Below are positions 14,476 through 22,593 of a DNA stretch of 33,177 nt, one piece after another; positions within the stretch are counted from its first letter, which is position 1, and every line of letters begins with the position of its first letter. A model generated the notes under the pieces. It saw only the letters and a program-made list of their open reading frames with translations, ran no database searches and was not told the DNA's origin. Position numbers and translations under genes: made by a program. The stretch lies in IMG/VR virus record IMGVR_UViG_3300023115_000065, positions 1-33,177 of that record; one strand, written 5' to 3'. This DNA comes from a virus.

Positions 14476-14862
14476 TTACACCTCTTGGACTGCTGAGATT
14501 GTCACATTCAGGCTTGTTCCGTCACTTGCTCTCATGTAGATCGAGTCGCCCGCATTCACACTTTGTGCAACATATTCAATAACCAAAGACATGTTGATAA
14601 AAGTTGTCTCGTTTGCGTCAATCGTAAAGTTGTTGAACACCATGTGAGTATCATTGACGCTTCCCAGAGCGGTAGCGGCAGGCTTAATCCACATAGTGTA
14701 AGTCTTCGCGGAAGCAGCGGTGTTGGTAACAATAATCTGCTTAATAATGTCAGTTGCGTTGGTGGGCACCGTGTATAGGGCGTTCGCGGGCAGGGTTGAA
14801 GAACTTGCAGATGTTGGGACCCGGACAGGCCCCACGATGCGTTTCTGATAAAAGGCTGTCAT
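14476..14862 (-). CDS. Beta-rich virion/tail accessory protein
   Basis: A 128-residue protein with LYTVPTNATDIIKQIIVTNT and a series of strands (KTYTMWIKPA, HMVFNNFTID, TTFINMSLVIEYV, GDSIYMRASDG, NVTISAVQEV). This pattern is common in small phage structural proteins near fibres. GAGG lies about 11 bases before the ATG. It is the first of the three consecutive fibre-region genes. Structural role is inferred from pattern and neighbours. Confidence 0.7.
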   Translation of the reverse strand: MTAFYQKRIVGPVRVPTSASSSTLPANALYTVPTNATDIIKQIIVTNTAASAKTYTMWIKPAATALGSVNDTHMVFNNFTIDANETTFINMSLVIEYVAQSVNAGDSIYMRASDGTSLNVTISAVQEV

Positions 14863-14894
14863 TATCTTGAACCTCGCGAGTGTCGTCAGTTACC

Positions 14895-15734
14895 TTACAT
14901 CTTACCAGTAATACGTGACTTGAAGCGGCGAATAATGCCAGTTCTGGGCGCTTTCACATCACTCGAGGAGTAGGGGCACTTTTTGTCTTCAAGTCTTTGG
15001 CGGCGCCGATATCGACGCTTGATCGACATTGGCTCAAATGCCATTCCCCAAGGATGATTGCCTGTGAAGCGATGCATCGTCTCATCGCCCCATAAAACTT
15101 CTTGTTTAACGAACCTAGGAAACGTAATCATTGTACCAATTGGCGTCCCAGCAGGAAGTGTAAAGTCTTCATCTGTAAAAATATTGATAACCCAGTTCAT
15201 GTGATGGTAAAAATCTGTGTGAACAACCCCGGGAATCAATGTAAATCTTCTGTCTTCATCCCATGTACACGGAAAAAGCATTGAAGACCACCCGGGAGCA
15301 GTCATAACTTCCCATGGATTTACCAATTTCACAAAACTCGCCTCAGGGAGAGCCCTCTGGTCAGTAATTTTATGAGGACCGACGTCCTCGTAGCGGAATC
15401 CTTCAATCTTGAGATATCCGTTTTCGGTACTTTCCCAACGTGATTCCCAAGTTTTTCCATCAGGAGATTTTCTAAATTTAAGATCAGTGGGAAGAACCCA
15501 TGTCACACCAGACGTCAGAAAATCCTGCGTACCTTGACAACGCTTCAACCCTCTTTTTTCAGGATCGAGTTCCCTAAACCATTCAGGGAAACCTAAAGAG
15601 TTATCGACAGGCATTACTCCCGGAGTATAAAGACGGTTATCGCTAGGAACCAGCAAAATTTGTCCGGGTTCAGGAACCGGAATATCAGTAAATGCCCGAA
15701 CGGGGGGCAAAAGTTTCACAGAACTATGTGGCAT
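14895..15734 (-). CDS. DUF6065-like protein (copy 1)
   Basis: A 279-residue protein. Residues ~120-215 contain EVMTAPGWSSMLFPC, LIPGVVHTDFYHHMNWVINIF, LPAGTPIGTMITFPR, which match the layout of the protein at 30635-31363 (TFHTPPGIETWISG, PLTANIPSDWWPDEFNMNWKI, TFPAGSPFMFFQF). That layout fits the uncharacterised family DUF6065. The fold looks cupin-like, but no clear metal ligands are seen. The C-terminus is very basic (IKRRYRRRQRLEDKK). It lies between the methyltransferase-like gene and the fibre block. Function unknown. Confidence 0.65.
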   Translation of the reverse strand: MPHSSVKLLPPVRAFTDIPVPEPGQILLVPSDNRLYTPGVMPVDNSLGFPEWFRELDPEKRGLKRCQGTQDFLTSGVTWVLPTDLKFRKSPDGKTWESRWESTENGYLKIEGFRYEDVGPHKITDQRALPEASFVKLVNPWEVMTAPGWSSMLFPCTWDEDRRFTLIPGVVHTDFYHHMNWVINIFTDEDFTLPAGTPIGTMITFPRFVKQEVLWGDETMHRFTGNHPWGMAFEPMSIKRRYRRRQRLEDKKCPYSSSDVKAPRTGIIRRFKSRITGKM

Positions 15735-15755
15735 GGGTGAAGATTACTACAGCGA

Positions 15756-16457
15756 CTACGCCTTAGTGATCACATAAACCCCGAAGAGAAGTGGGATCGG
15801 GTAAATGTGGACATCGTCCAACAACTGCCATCGACGAAATGCCGAGTGATACTGGTGGGCCGACCGGTATCGATACAAATTCCCCGAATTTGAGAAATTC
15901 GTGACAACGATGGATGCGCCGGAAGGCATCGAGTTGTACAACCTGTCGACAATCTCAAAATTGTGAGAAATATATGACGCGTTTACCAACGCCATCTCGA
16001 AGCCAACAGGCAAATTGCCGTCATCTACCTGCTGCATCATAACAACATTGAAATCGAAATCTTCTGGAATCAACCCGTGCCGTTGGGCATAGTCCAAATG
16101 AATTGAGTTCCCCACCCAAACGTTCTGTGCGGGAAATTGGTGAATCATGGGTAGGAGTTCTGGCGCCAAAACAAGCAGGTCGGCTGGCTTTGCTACACGG
16201 ACATAGGATTCCACGATCGTTTTGAGAGAATTTAAACTGACCTTGTAGCGCAGGGAGTTGGCTGCACCCATGTCGTACATAACGATTTCATCAACGAAGG
16301 ACACCCGAGCACGGGAACGATCCATTCCATGCGCACTTTCCTCGGCCAGAACGGACTCGCAAAAAGTCTTGTAATCGTCGGAGGATAGATTGGCGTGCTC
16401 CGTTACAGCCATTTCCTCTGCGTAACTGACAGTCTGGATTGGGTCGGGATCAGGCAT
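15756..16457 (-). CDS. Methyltransferase-like protein (copy 1)
   Basis: A 233-residue protein with a Rossmann-type pattern in its second half: ADLLVLAPEL, FDFNVVMMQQ, FEMALVNASYISHN, IVDRLYNSMPSGASIVVTNF. This is the late part of a class I SAM methyltransferase fold, but no GxGxG motif is seen, so activity is unsure. A paralogue with the same order of segments is at 24555 on the other strand, and both follow a small protein of the same family. Overlaps the upstream gene by 8 bases. Confidence 0.6.
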   Translation of the reverse strand: MPDPDPIQTVSYAEEMAVTEHANLSSDDYKTFCESVLAEESAHGMDRSRARVSFVDEIVMYDMGAANSLRYKVSLNSLKTIVESYVRVAKPADLLVLAPELLPMIHQFPAQNVWVGNSIHLDYAQRHGLIPEDFDFNVVMMQQVDDGNLPVGFEMALVNASYISHNFEIVDRLYNSMPSGASIVVTNFSNSGNLYRYRSAHQYHSAFRRWQLLDDVHIYPIPLLFGVYVITKA

Positions 16458-16740
16458 CTTCTTGAGACCTTGCTAGATACAAGTCGCGGAAATGGGTAAA
16501 CCGTTTTGCATCGAAAGAACAACGATAGTTCTGCCGTCGGATAATCCGCTCCGCTTCCGACATATCCTCAACAACGGTTCCATCCGCCACTTCGTTTGGA
16601 TATGCAACATTGATCAGACTGTACAATTCGTCGAGCGTAATAGTCTCGACTTGCTCTTCGTCACCACCGACCAATGAGATAAGGCGAGCGAGATTGGTGA
16701 GGACGTAGTTGTAGTCCTCTTCCGAATTGAAATTACTCAT
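16450..16740 (-). CDS. Small acidic helical protein paired with methyltransferase-like gene
   Basis: A 96-residue protein. LTNLARLISLVGGDEEQVETITLDELYSLIN aligns with the 24230 protein (LATVMYIAGLDPEQTLNTVTIDEIIDAI), and the tails AERIIRRQNYRC and AEQIFGKDRQTN also match. Both precede a methyltransferase-like gene, so a two-gene unit has been duplicated. It overlaps both neighbours (4 bases upstream as ATGA, 8 bases downstream). Possibly a partner or chaperone of the enzyme. Confidence 0.7.
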   Translation of the reverse strand: MSNFNSEEDYNYVLTNLARLISLVGGDEEQVETITLDELYSLINVAYPNEVADGTVVEDMSEAERIIRRQNYRCSFDAKRFTHFRDLYLARSQEDA

Positions 16741-16889
16741 TGAAAACCTTCCTGATCTTCGATTTCAACGACGCTCATGGTCCACATCCAGCAGGTCAAA
16801 ACGACAGATTCCTCTCCACGAGACTCGACAAAACGGTCCGTGTCAACGTCATACAGATCTGGAATATATGGCAACTGGATTTCAGGCAT
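16737..16889 (-). CDS. 50-residue protein
   Basis: A short frame starting MPEIQLPYIPDLYDV and ending VVEIEDQEGFQ. AGGGAG lies 7 bases before the ATG and its TGA overlaps the next ATG (16737-16740), so it is the first gene of the leftward unit that follows. Its position before the small acidic gene parallels the 76-residue protein at 23998. A short strand segment (ESVVLTCWMWTMSVVEI) is the only visible structure. Function unknown. Confidence 0.6.
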   Translation of the reverse strand: MPEIQLPYIPDLYDVDTDRFVESRGEESVVLTCWMWTMSVVEIEDQEGFQ

Positions 16890-16908
16890 GGCAAACTCCC
16901 TGCCCTAT

Positions 16909-16918
16909 AGATTACACC
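16909..16918 (-). promoter_or_regulatory. Candidate -10 element
   Basis: On the minus strand GGTGTAATCT lies right after the stop of the 16920 oxygenase and 19 bases before the 50-residue gene. TAATCT fits TANNNT and the preceding GTG matches the other candidate sites. Confidence 0.4.
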
Positions 16919-16919
16919 A

Positions 16920-17633
16920 TTATTCTTCGTTATCTAAAGACGGATCGTGGCTGCTCTCGTCAACATCAGTCATCTGGTCGAACGGCACAATTTCTTGACG
17001 GACGCATGTCATGAAGGTACTGATCATCCATTTATCTTCACTTATCGGGGTTGAACCAGAATGCGGGTGCGTCCAATTCGTTGGAAATAGAACGATGCGT
17101 CCTGCCCGGGCAGAAACTTTACAGTTGTGGGCGGGAAATGCTGTTTCGCCACCAACAGCAACATCGTTAAGGTAAATAACGGCACCCAAAACACGTGTGC
17201 CGACAGCGTTACCACCTTCCCATGGTGTTCCATCAACATGGGTTCTGTAGTAACCGACTGCTTTCCTGTATTTCTGAAGACGAAAGCCGGTGTCTTGAAT
17301 GCCGGGCCATGCCCACAGGTCGCTGAACTCATTAATGTATTTCCCTACAGCCGCAGCCAAGGATTCTCGGATTATCTCTTCGCAATACCCGAAGATGACT
17401 GGATCTACACCGGAGTTCAAAACTGCTTGAACGCTGAGGTTGCAATCCATTGAACTTTTCACTCGTGGATCCACCCCTCCAATCGTGGGACCCGGGGTGA
17501 AGAGCATCTCGTAGTAGGCCTTGCACTCGTCAATCAATTGAGTGCCGAGCGACTTTGGGAACATGTTGTCAGCAATCATGATTTGGGTGTCTTTATTATC
17601 TTTTGCCCAATTAAATGTTGGAAGTTTGGACAT
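16920..17633 (-). CDS. 2OG/Fe(II) oxygenase, prolyl-4-hydroxylase-like
   Basis: A 237-residue protein. The double-stranded beta-helix core shows LQKYRKAVGYYRTHVDG with His132 and Asp134, VIYLNDVAVGGETAFP, then AGRIVLFPTNWTHPHSG with His189 as distal ligand, and Lys201 in place of the usual Lys/Arg that binds 2-oxoglutarate. The YLND-GGET-FP order is that of prolyl-4-hydroxylases. It uses Fe(II), O2 and 2-oxoglutarate. Its start overlaps the halogenase end by 23 bases. It is the oxygenase gene nearest to the collagen-like fibre gene, which makes it the first candidate for proline hydroxylation there; that is inference. Confidence 0.85.
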   Translation of the reverse strand: MSKLPTFNWAKDNKDTQIMIADNMFPKSLGTQLIDECKAYYEMLFTPGPTIGGVDPRVKSSMDCNLSVQAVLNSGVDPVIFGYCEEIIRESLAAAVGKYINEFSDLWAWPGIQDTGFRLQKYRKAVGYYRTHVDGTPWEGGNAVGTRVLGAVIYLNDVAVGGETAFPAHNCKVSARAGRIVLFPTNWTHPHSGSTPISEDKWMISTFMTCVRQEIVPFDQMTDVDESSHDPSLDNEE

Positions 17634-19095
17634 TTCCGATACCTCTCATGAGTGCATCCCTGTGCGGGATCAATGTTGTGTTGCTGTTTTCAGCCTTGAT
17701 ACTAGCCAGTACCTCTTGTGCTCGCACAACTAGGTTTCTTGCTTGCAGGCTTCGCTGAGCACTATCGCTTTTAATCAAACCCTGCCCTTGTGCCACGAAT
17801 AGGAAATGATTTGCTGAAAATAGTTCGCAACCGTTGGTTGGGATGTCGACCTGTTCGAGGGGTCGATTTTTAACAATATCCAGAATGTATGTAAGAAAAT
17901 CTGGTTTTTTTCTCAATTTCTGATCTCGCCAAAGGTCGGTATCATCACGGTCCGATACGTAATGTAAACAAATCATCGTTAGTAGATTCTCCACCATCCG
18001 ATCGTATTTTTTGTTGTACGAATCTCGTGCCCATTGACGATCATTGGTGTAGTGCGGCAAATATGAAGTAAGAAGGAAACCTTGGAGTACCGATGCGCTG
18101 ATCGATGTTGCTTCGAGTGGTTCTACAAAGTTTGACGAAAGGCCAATTGCCACACAGTTGGCAACCCATGGTCTTTCTACTGTTCCGGGTGAAAAATCAA
18201 TAAATCGCGGATCGTCGATAATTCTGTCAAGGCGTTGCTCGAATTGTTTGTGGACTTGTTCTTGTGTAGCATACTCCGATCCGTAAACATAACCATTCCC
18301 GATACGCGACTGTGTAGGTATTTCCCAACGCCAACCAGCAGGCATTGCCTCAGCAATCGTGTAGCCACGTAAATCTTTTTCGTTTTCATGCTGGCTTTGA
18401 AAAACCATCGCAGAATCACAAGGGAGATAATCCGAAAACGAAACCCACTTTTGATTTTCAAGCGCGCTAATTATTTTCCGCTTGAATCCAGAGCAGTCAA
18501 TAACGAAGTCAGTTTCATAAGAACGCTTGGAACCCAAAAGGCTGGTGATTTCCCCAGATTCAGATATGTTCACATTGATGATTTCATCATCAGAAAACGA
18601 AACACCTATTGATTCGCAAACTCTACGGAGAAAAGAATTCAATTTGTGTGTGTCGAAATGTAGTTGGTTAGATTGCGCAAGCAACTGCTCAAGATCGTCA
18701 TTGTCTGCGACATAGCCATCAGGTAAACCGGGATGTGTAAATGCTGGAGTTAACTGCTTTCCTTGAGCAATTACAGAACTAAACAGGGAATACGCTGTGA
18801 AGTGTTCCGTCTGCCCTCCAGCAATACTGTGAAAATAATCAGGGACAGCCGTTGTCCAGTCAAGAAACCTGATACCAAACTTAAATGTTGCGTCAGTCTC
18901 TCTGATCACATCAGAGCGCTGTATGCCAACGAGAGTTTCAAACATTCTCCAATGTTCGGTACTTCCTTCACCAACCCCAATAATTCCTATCGTGTCAGAT
19001 GAAATAACCTCAACGTCATATAGCGGGAAGCAGGACTTCAGTAGAGCAGCGGAGATCATTCCGGCTGTGCCTGATCCAACTACATGTACTTTCAT
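17611..19095 (-). CDS. FAD-dependent tryptophan-halogenase-like enzyme
   Basis: A 494-residue flavin halogenase. It shows the FAD motif GSGTAG (7-12), GVGEGST (40-46), catalytic Lys72 in TFKFGIRFLDW, the WxWxIP signature as WRWEIP (255-260), and the NFVEPLE segment with Glu328. In PrnA the glutamate is followed by Ser; here it is Ala (EAT), a notable change. Such enzymes put Cl, Br or I on electron-rich substrates using reduced FAD. A separate flavin reductase is not visible. Viral halogenases are known from cyanophages. It lies 3 bases after the ligand-less oxygenase and overlaps the prolyl-hydroxylase-like gene. Substrate unknown. Confidence 0.9.
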   Translation of the reverse strand: MKVHVVGSGTAGMISAALLKSCFPLYDVEVISSDTIGIIGVGEGSTEHWRMFETLVGIQRSDVIRETDATFKFGIRFLDWTTAVPDYFHSIAGGQTEHFTAYSLFSSVIAQGKQLTPAFTHPGLPDGYVADNDDLEQLLAQSNQLHFDTHKLNSFLRRVCESIGVSFSDDEIINVNISESGEITSLLGSKRSYETDFVIDCSGFKRKIISALENQKWVSFSDYLPCDSAMVFQSQHENEKDLRGYTIAEAMPAGWRWEIPTQSRIGNGYVYGSEYATQEQVHKQFEQRLDRIIDDPRFIDFSPGTVERPWVANCVAIGLSSNFVEPLEATSISASVLQGFLLTSYLPHYTNDRQWARDSYNKKYDRMVENLLTMICLHYVSDRDDTDLWRDQKLRKKPDFLTYILDIVKNRPLEQVDIPTNGCELFSANHFLFVAQGQGLIKSDSAQRSLQARNLVVRAQEVLASIKAENSNTTLIPHRDALMRGIGNVQTSNI

Positions 19096-19098
19096 GGT

Positions 19099-19668
19099 TT
19101 AACCAAAAAAACCCTGCAAGACGAAACAGTGAGGAGATTCGAAGGAAAAAAGTTGCTCAAACGGGAATCCGGTAGGACCAACAAGCACATCTCCAATGTC
19201 CAAAACGAATTCCCTCTCAAGCAAAGGAAATGAGACGTTTGCCGATGAAGACAACGGTGCAAGGATCGAAAAAGGAAAACGTGGATCACCAGAAACTGGG
19301 CCTGAAGCAGGGGACCACTCCGCATTTTTCTCAAACAACATTATAGAATATAGGCTCTTTTCGACGTTGGGGTGGTCATAACGCATTCCATAATCGCGAA
19401 CACACTCAGAGACAAGTTCGTCAACAACAGAAAAAACTTCCTTGATGGGATTCAGTCTTTTGTTATCGCGGCTTTGTCCCACCGGATTCAAGTCGATCAA
19501 ACTTGAAGCAATTATTTCGTTACTCCCGGGATTGATCTTTCTTGGCTCGAGATATGACCAATCGCGTTTAACTTCTGCGTCTACCAAAGAAAAGAAGTCA
19601 CCGACAGAAATTCTATTACGGAAAATTGAAGTGAAATTGTATTCTTCCGGAACAAATGCGTGACTCAT
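19099..19668 (-). CDS. Ligand-less 2OG-oxygenase homologue (pseudoenzyme)
   Basis: A 189-residue protein of the same length as its upstream neighbour and alignable to it. Where the neighbour has AEYQPHFD this one has AEWSPASG, so the HxD iron ligands become Ala121 and Gly123. Where the neighbour has PSSTPFLHHATPV this one has PTGFPFEQLFSFE, losing the distal His, and the Lys for 2-oxoglutarate becomes Cys. Strand segments (SILAPLSSSANVSFP, FVLDIGDVLVGPTGFPFE, VLQGFF) remain. The frame is intact, so it is maintained, perhaps as a partner, carrier or substrate-binding subunit. One base separates it from its intact paralogue. Confidence 0.65.
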   Translation of the reverse strand: MSHAFVPEEYNFTSIFRNRISVGDFFSLVDAEVKRDWSYLEPRKINPGSNEIIASSLIDLNPVGQSRDNKRLNPIKEVFSVVDELVSECVRDYGMRYDHPNVEKSLYSIMLFEKNAEWSPASGPVSGDPRFPFSILAPLSSSANVSFPLLEREFVLDIGDVLVGPTGFPFEQLFSFESPHCFVLQGFFG

Positions 19669-19669
19669 A

Positions 19670-20239
19670 TCAGGCCAACCAAGTCACAAGGGAATATTTC
19701 ATGCCAGCATTGACTGGAGTTGCATGATGAAGAAATGGTGTACTTGAAGGGAAAATAACCACGGTTCCATTTTCTGCGGGAACGCTAAGACCAATGTGAC
19801 TAAAGTCAAGGTCCCCACCATCTTCAGGAGTGCTCAAGAAAGCGACAACGCTCAAAATACGTGGGACCGAAGGGTGAGCATCGAAATGAGGTTGATACTC
19901 TGCGCCGCTCCCATACTTATTAATACTCCAACCTTCATCACGTGTGAGTTCAAGACGAAAATGATCTCGATACTGATGAATCAAGGGATTAATATTGTTA
20001 TGAACAGCCTTGAAAGCAAGCGAAACTGGATGATCGTCATAACTCTCAAAGCCAATCATGTGGTTCAGTTCACATTGTTGATTTGAGCGAAAATTAGACA
20101 CAGTCCCAAATCCAGTCGATGCCTGTTTCCAGAACAGTGGAGAGTTTGGAATGTTCGCCCAATTTTCAACCTCTTCGACAAGGTCAGTTCCATCGAAGAT
20201 GTTTTTATGGATGCGAATAAATTTTGACTCATCAAGCAT
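19670..20239 (-). CDS. 2OG/Fe(II) oxygenase
   Basis: A 189-residue protein with INKYGSGAEYQPHFDAH (His118, Asp120), VVAFLSTPEDGGDLDF, GTVVIFPSSTPFLHHATPV (His171 or His172) and Lys181 in GMKYSLV. The order and spacing fit the prolyl-4-hydroxylase-like double-stranded beta-helix. Its start overlaps the preceding gene by 8 bases, and the next gene is a paralogue that has lost every ligand. A hetero-pair of active and inactive subunits is a possible reading. Confidence 0.85.
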   Translation of the reverse strand: MLDESKFIRIHKNIFDGTDLVEEVENWANIPNSPLFWKQASTGFGTVSNFRSNQQCELNHMIGFESYDDHPVSLAFKAVHNNINPLIHQYRDHFRLELTRDEGWSINKYGSGAEYQPHFDAHPSVPRILSVVAFLSTPEDGGDLDFSHIGLSVPAENGTVVIFPSSTPFLHHATPVNAGMKYSLVTWLA

Positions 20240-20660
20240 GAGGCTCTACAACTTTCACTTCAGCATCAGCAATAATCCCTGACTCATCGTGTAGTTCTAT
20301 GGTTGTAATCCCACAATCGACGAGACGGAAACGGAAAATAGCCTGATGTTTCGTGCTTCGCGTAGTGTGAGCAACAGTGAAACGATTTACTGGAGTGGCA
20401 ACTTCAACCCATGTCTCCCGACAGTCCATCCAATCGTCATTGTACGTTACTAATAGAAAACGGCCGGCCTTAATTGCCGTTGAAGAAAGTTGAAATGACT
20501 GCTCAACGGGAATCTCAAGAATTTGCACCAGAGTTTCATCAAACTCCAAGTCTTCCATTGCGCCGCTGCGGCCGACAACAATGGGTAGCGACCATTCAGT
20601 GGCAAGTTTTTCAGCCTCTGCCATCACTTCACTGGATGGGCAAAAAACTACCCTATCCAT
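20232..20660 (-). CDS. Uncharacterised protein in oxygenase operon
   Basis: A 142-residue protein, not recognised. Residues ~1-35 contain SSEVMAEAEKLATEWSLPIVV; the rest is strand-rich (SFQLSSTAIKAGRFLLVTYN, TWVEVATPVNRFTVAHT, QAIFRFRLVDCG, TTIELHDESG, DAEVKVVE), like an Ig or jelly-roll sandwich. It starts as TAATG on the coiled-coil gene stop and overlaps the oxygenase start by 8 bases, so production is coupled. It could be a carrier or binding partner of the neighbouring enzymes. Confidence 0.65.
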   Translation of the reverse strand: MDRVVFCPSSEVMAEAEKLATEWSLPIVVGRSGAMEDLEFDETLVQILEIPVEQSFQLSSTAIKAGRFLLVTYNDDWMDCRETWVEVATPVNRFTVAHTTRSTKHQAIFRFRLVDCGITTIELHDESGIIADAEVKVVEPHA

Positions 20661-20851
20661 TACTGTTCCTCTTCTGAGACCTCTGCCTCTTGTGCGGGAA
20701 ATGGAGGGACAGCAGGCGCTGTCAGTTTCTCGTTAAGGGCGTTCGCCTGCTTGAGCATTTGCCGGAGAATTGTGTTGTTTAAGGACAATTGTTTGTTTTG
20801 CTCAGAAAGATCTTCAATCACAGCCCTGAGGTCAACTTGTTCGTTACTCAT
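20660..20851 (-). CDS. Small coiled-coil protein
   Basis: A 63-residue protein; residues ~5-45 have a clear heptad pattern (VDLRAVIEDLSEQNKQL, then NNTILRQMLKQANALNEKL), followed by a Pro/Glu tail. It starts 9 bases after the PhyH-like gene stop and shares one base with the next start. Small coiled coils in fibre regions can act as trimerisation chaperones (as T4 gp57A does), but that is only an analogy. Confidence 0.7.
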   Translation of the reverse strand: MSNEQVDLRAVIEDLSEQNKQLSLNNTILRQMLKQANALNEKLTAPAVPPFPAQEAEVSEEEQ

Positions 20852-20860
20852 GGCTGGATC

Positions 20861-21619
20861 TTACCACTCAACTTCACGGAAATACATTACGCCGCCTTCA
20901 CCATGCCGGGCATAACGTTCAGTCTGCTTCTGCATCTCAGCCACACGTGTCTGATACTCCGGGAGTGGACCTTTGTGCAGGTCATGAGAGTAATTACCAC
21001 AGTAGTGCCCAATAACGGTCTTGCGTCGCTCTTTACCTGAGACTGGAGAACCACGATGGGCCAGTTGGCTATGCCAAATCAAAACATCACCCTTCTTGCC
21101 TAGAAAAGTGAAAACATCAGAGTTGCGCTTCTCTGCTTCTTCCAAAATCAACGTTTCCATCAATTCTTCGCCAATATTCGGCTGTTCGATAATTTCGCGA
21201 GTCATCAGCGGAACAAGATTGTCCCACTTGTGCGAACCCGGAATCACCTCGAAAGGACCCGACGAAGGATCGATGTCTTCTAAACAGACAAAAACACCGA
21301 TGTATGTGGACGCAGCGAATGGATCCTGTAAAACCGAATCTTTATGCCACTTGCATTCAGTCGACTTTTGCATCGTCATTTCAATGTGTAGTGCAGCAGC
21401 CATCTCAATCTGAGAGAAAGCGTCCTCAATCGATGGATGGCACAACACATCTTTGATTTCAACATGCTTGTTGTACTGCTCGGATCGACCCCAACCCGCC
21501 AAGGAGTCACCATGCTCTGCCTGATACATGTCAAGATATGCGTCAACGACATGCTCTGGGATCGATTTCTCCAAAATGAAGAAACCGTCACGTTCATACT
21601 TCTCAGCAACTGTTGTCAT
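20861..21619 (-). CDS. Phytanoyl-CoA dioxygenase-like (PhyH) oxygenase
   Basis: A 252-residue protein with the PhyH arrangement: N-terminal YERDGFFILEKSIPEHVVDAY cut here as YERDGFFILE, then KWHKDS (His92, Asp94), IDPSSGPFEVIPGSHKW, GDVLIWHSQLAHRGSP (His188) and Arg198 or Arg199 in KERRKTVIGHY. PhyH enzymes hydroxylate lipids and small molecules rather than peptides, so this member may have a different substrate from the prolyl-hydroxylase-like ones. It starts 2 bases after the TauD-like gene. Confidence 0.88.
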   Translation of the reverse strand: MTTVAEKYERDGFFILEKSIPEHVVDAYLDMYQAEHGDSLAGWGRSEQYNKHVEIKDVLCHPSIEDAFSQIEMAAALHIEMTMQKSTECKWHKDSVLQDPFAASTYIGVFVCLEDIDPSSGPFEVIPGSHKWDNLVPLMTREIIEQPNIGEELMETLILEEAEKRNSDVFTFLGKKGDVLIWHSQLAHRGSPVSGKERRKTVIGHYCGNYSHDLHKGPLPEYQTRVAEMQKQTERYARHGEGGVMYFREVEW

Positions 21620-21621
21620 GA

Positions 21622-22593
21622 TCAGAAACCTACCATTTGTTTATATTCTTCGCGCGAAAGATATTCCGTCGGCTCCACTTCGGAACCTTGAGCGAAAGTC
21701 CAGTACCCTTCAAATTTTCTTTGACCAGCCGAAAACCCACCCTTAACGCCATGAGCCATCCGGAACAAATCTGGAATAAGGAAATCGTTCTCTTGCCATT
21801 CCCACCAGATTTGGTTTTCCTTGACTGCGCAAATTTGACTTTGAACCCAGTCGATTATTTCACGGAAAAGAACATGTTCTTTCCCTGTCGGTAATCCATT
21901 CTGGACCAACAGCAGATAGTCCTGAACCCCCCAAGCGGCCGCACATGGACATAGTCGCAGAACTGGGAAGCCGAAATCTGGGTGATTCTCAATGGCTGGT
22001 CGAGCAAACGAAGAGACGTAACGGTCTCCGTCCAGAGTCCAGATCTTACGCACACCTTGATTAACTTTTCTCATGAATCGCGTTTTGAAATCATCTACTG
22101 ATTCCGGTTCGGTCGACCAATTTGGCATATGGATAATCGTTGCTTCCGAAAGAAGTTTTACGTAATGAGAAGGCATCTTTGAAATAAGGTTTGCCATGTC
22201 CACAAAGCCGGTCTGTCCAGTTCCAGCAGGAGCAGAGAAGGTGTCCATGTTCCATCCCGCAGCCCGCTGTGGTGACCTCAACGACGCGCCCTCGACATGC
22301 CACTCAATGATCGTGTCGTCCGGAGCGTTGCGCCCCTCGCCATTCAACTGTGTGACCATTGAGTCATACTGTTGGGTATAGTGCCAGTGAAAAACACCGT
22401 CATTCGCATACGGCGTCCACGATAAGGATGAGCCGATAGCGGTGAGGATTTGAAGAACATCTGACTCGGAGTATTCGACACCACGAAAAGCGAGTACGCC
22501 GGTTTTTTTGAATTGATCAATAAAAGCCGAAGGGTTATTTTGTATCTCTTCTACCGATACGCCTCGGAAGACAGAGAAGTTCGACTCATGCAT
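21622..22593 (-). CDS. TauD/TfdA-like oxygenase with HxE
   Basis: A 323-residue protein. The TauD-like core has KKTGVLAFRGV, then DTIIEWHVEGAS giving His99 and Glu101 (an HxE instead of HxD), and late DLFRMAHGVKGGFSAGQRKFEG with His281 and Arg292. The internal part (LRLCPCAAAW) has adjacent cysteines. ATG at 22593 is preferred because it overlaps the preceding gene end by 8 bases; the longer frame adds a stretch without coding support. HxE occurs in a minority of the superfamily and is compatible with iron binding. Confidence 0.82.
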   Translation of the reverse strand: MHESNFSVFRGVSVEEIQNNPSAFIDQFKKTGVLAFRGVEYSESDVLQILTAIGSSLSWTPYANDGVFHWHYTQQYDSMVTQLNGEGRNAPDDTIIEWHVEGASLRSPQRAAGWNMDTFSAPAGTGQTGFVDMANLISKMPSHYVKLLSEATIIHMPNWSTEPESVDDFKTRFMRKVNQGVRKIWTLDGDRYVSSFARPAIENHPDFGFPVLRLCPCAAAWGVQDYLLLVQNGLPTGKEHVLFREIIDWVQSQICAVKENQIWWEWQENDFLIPDLFRMAHGVKGGFSAGQRKFEGYWTFAQGSEVEPTEYLSREEYKQMVGF

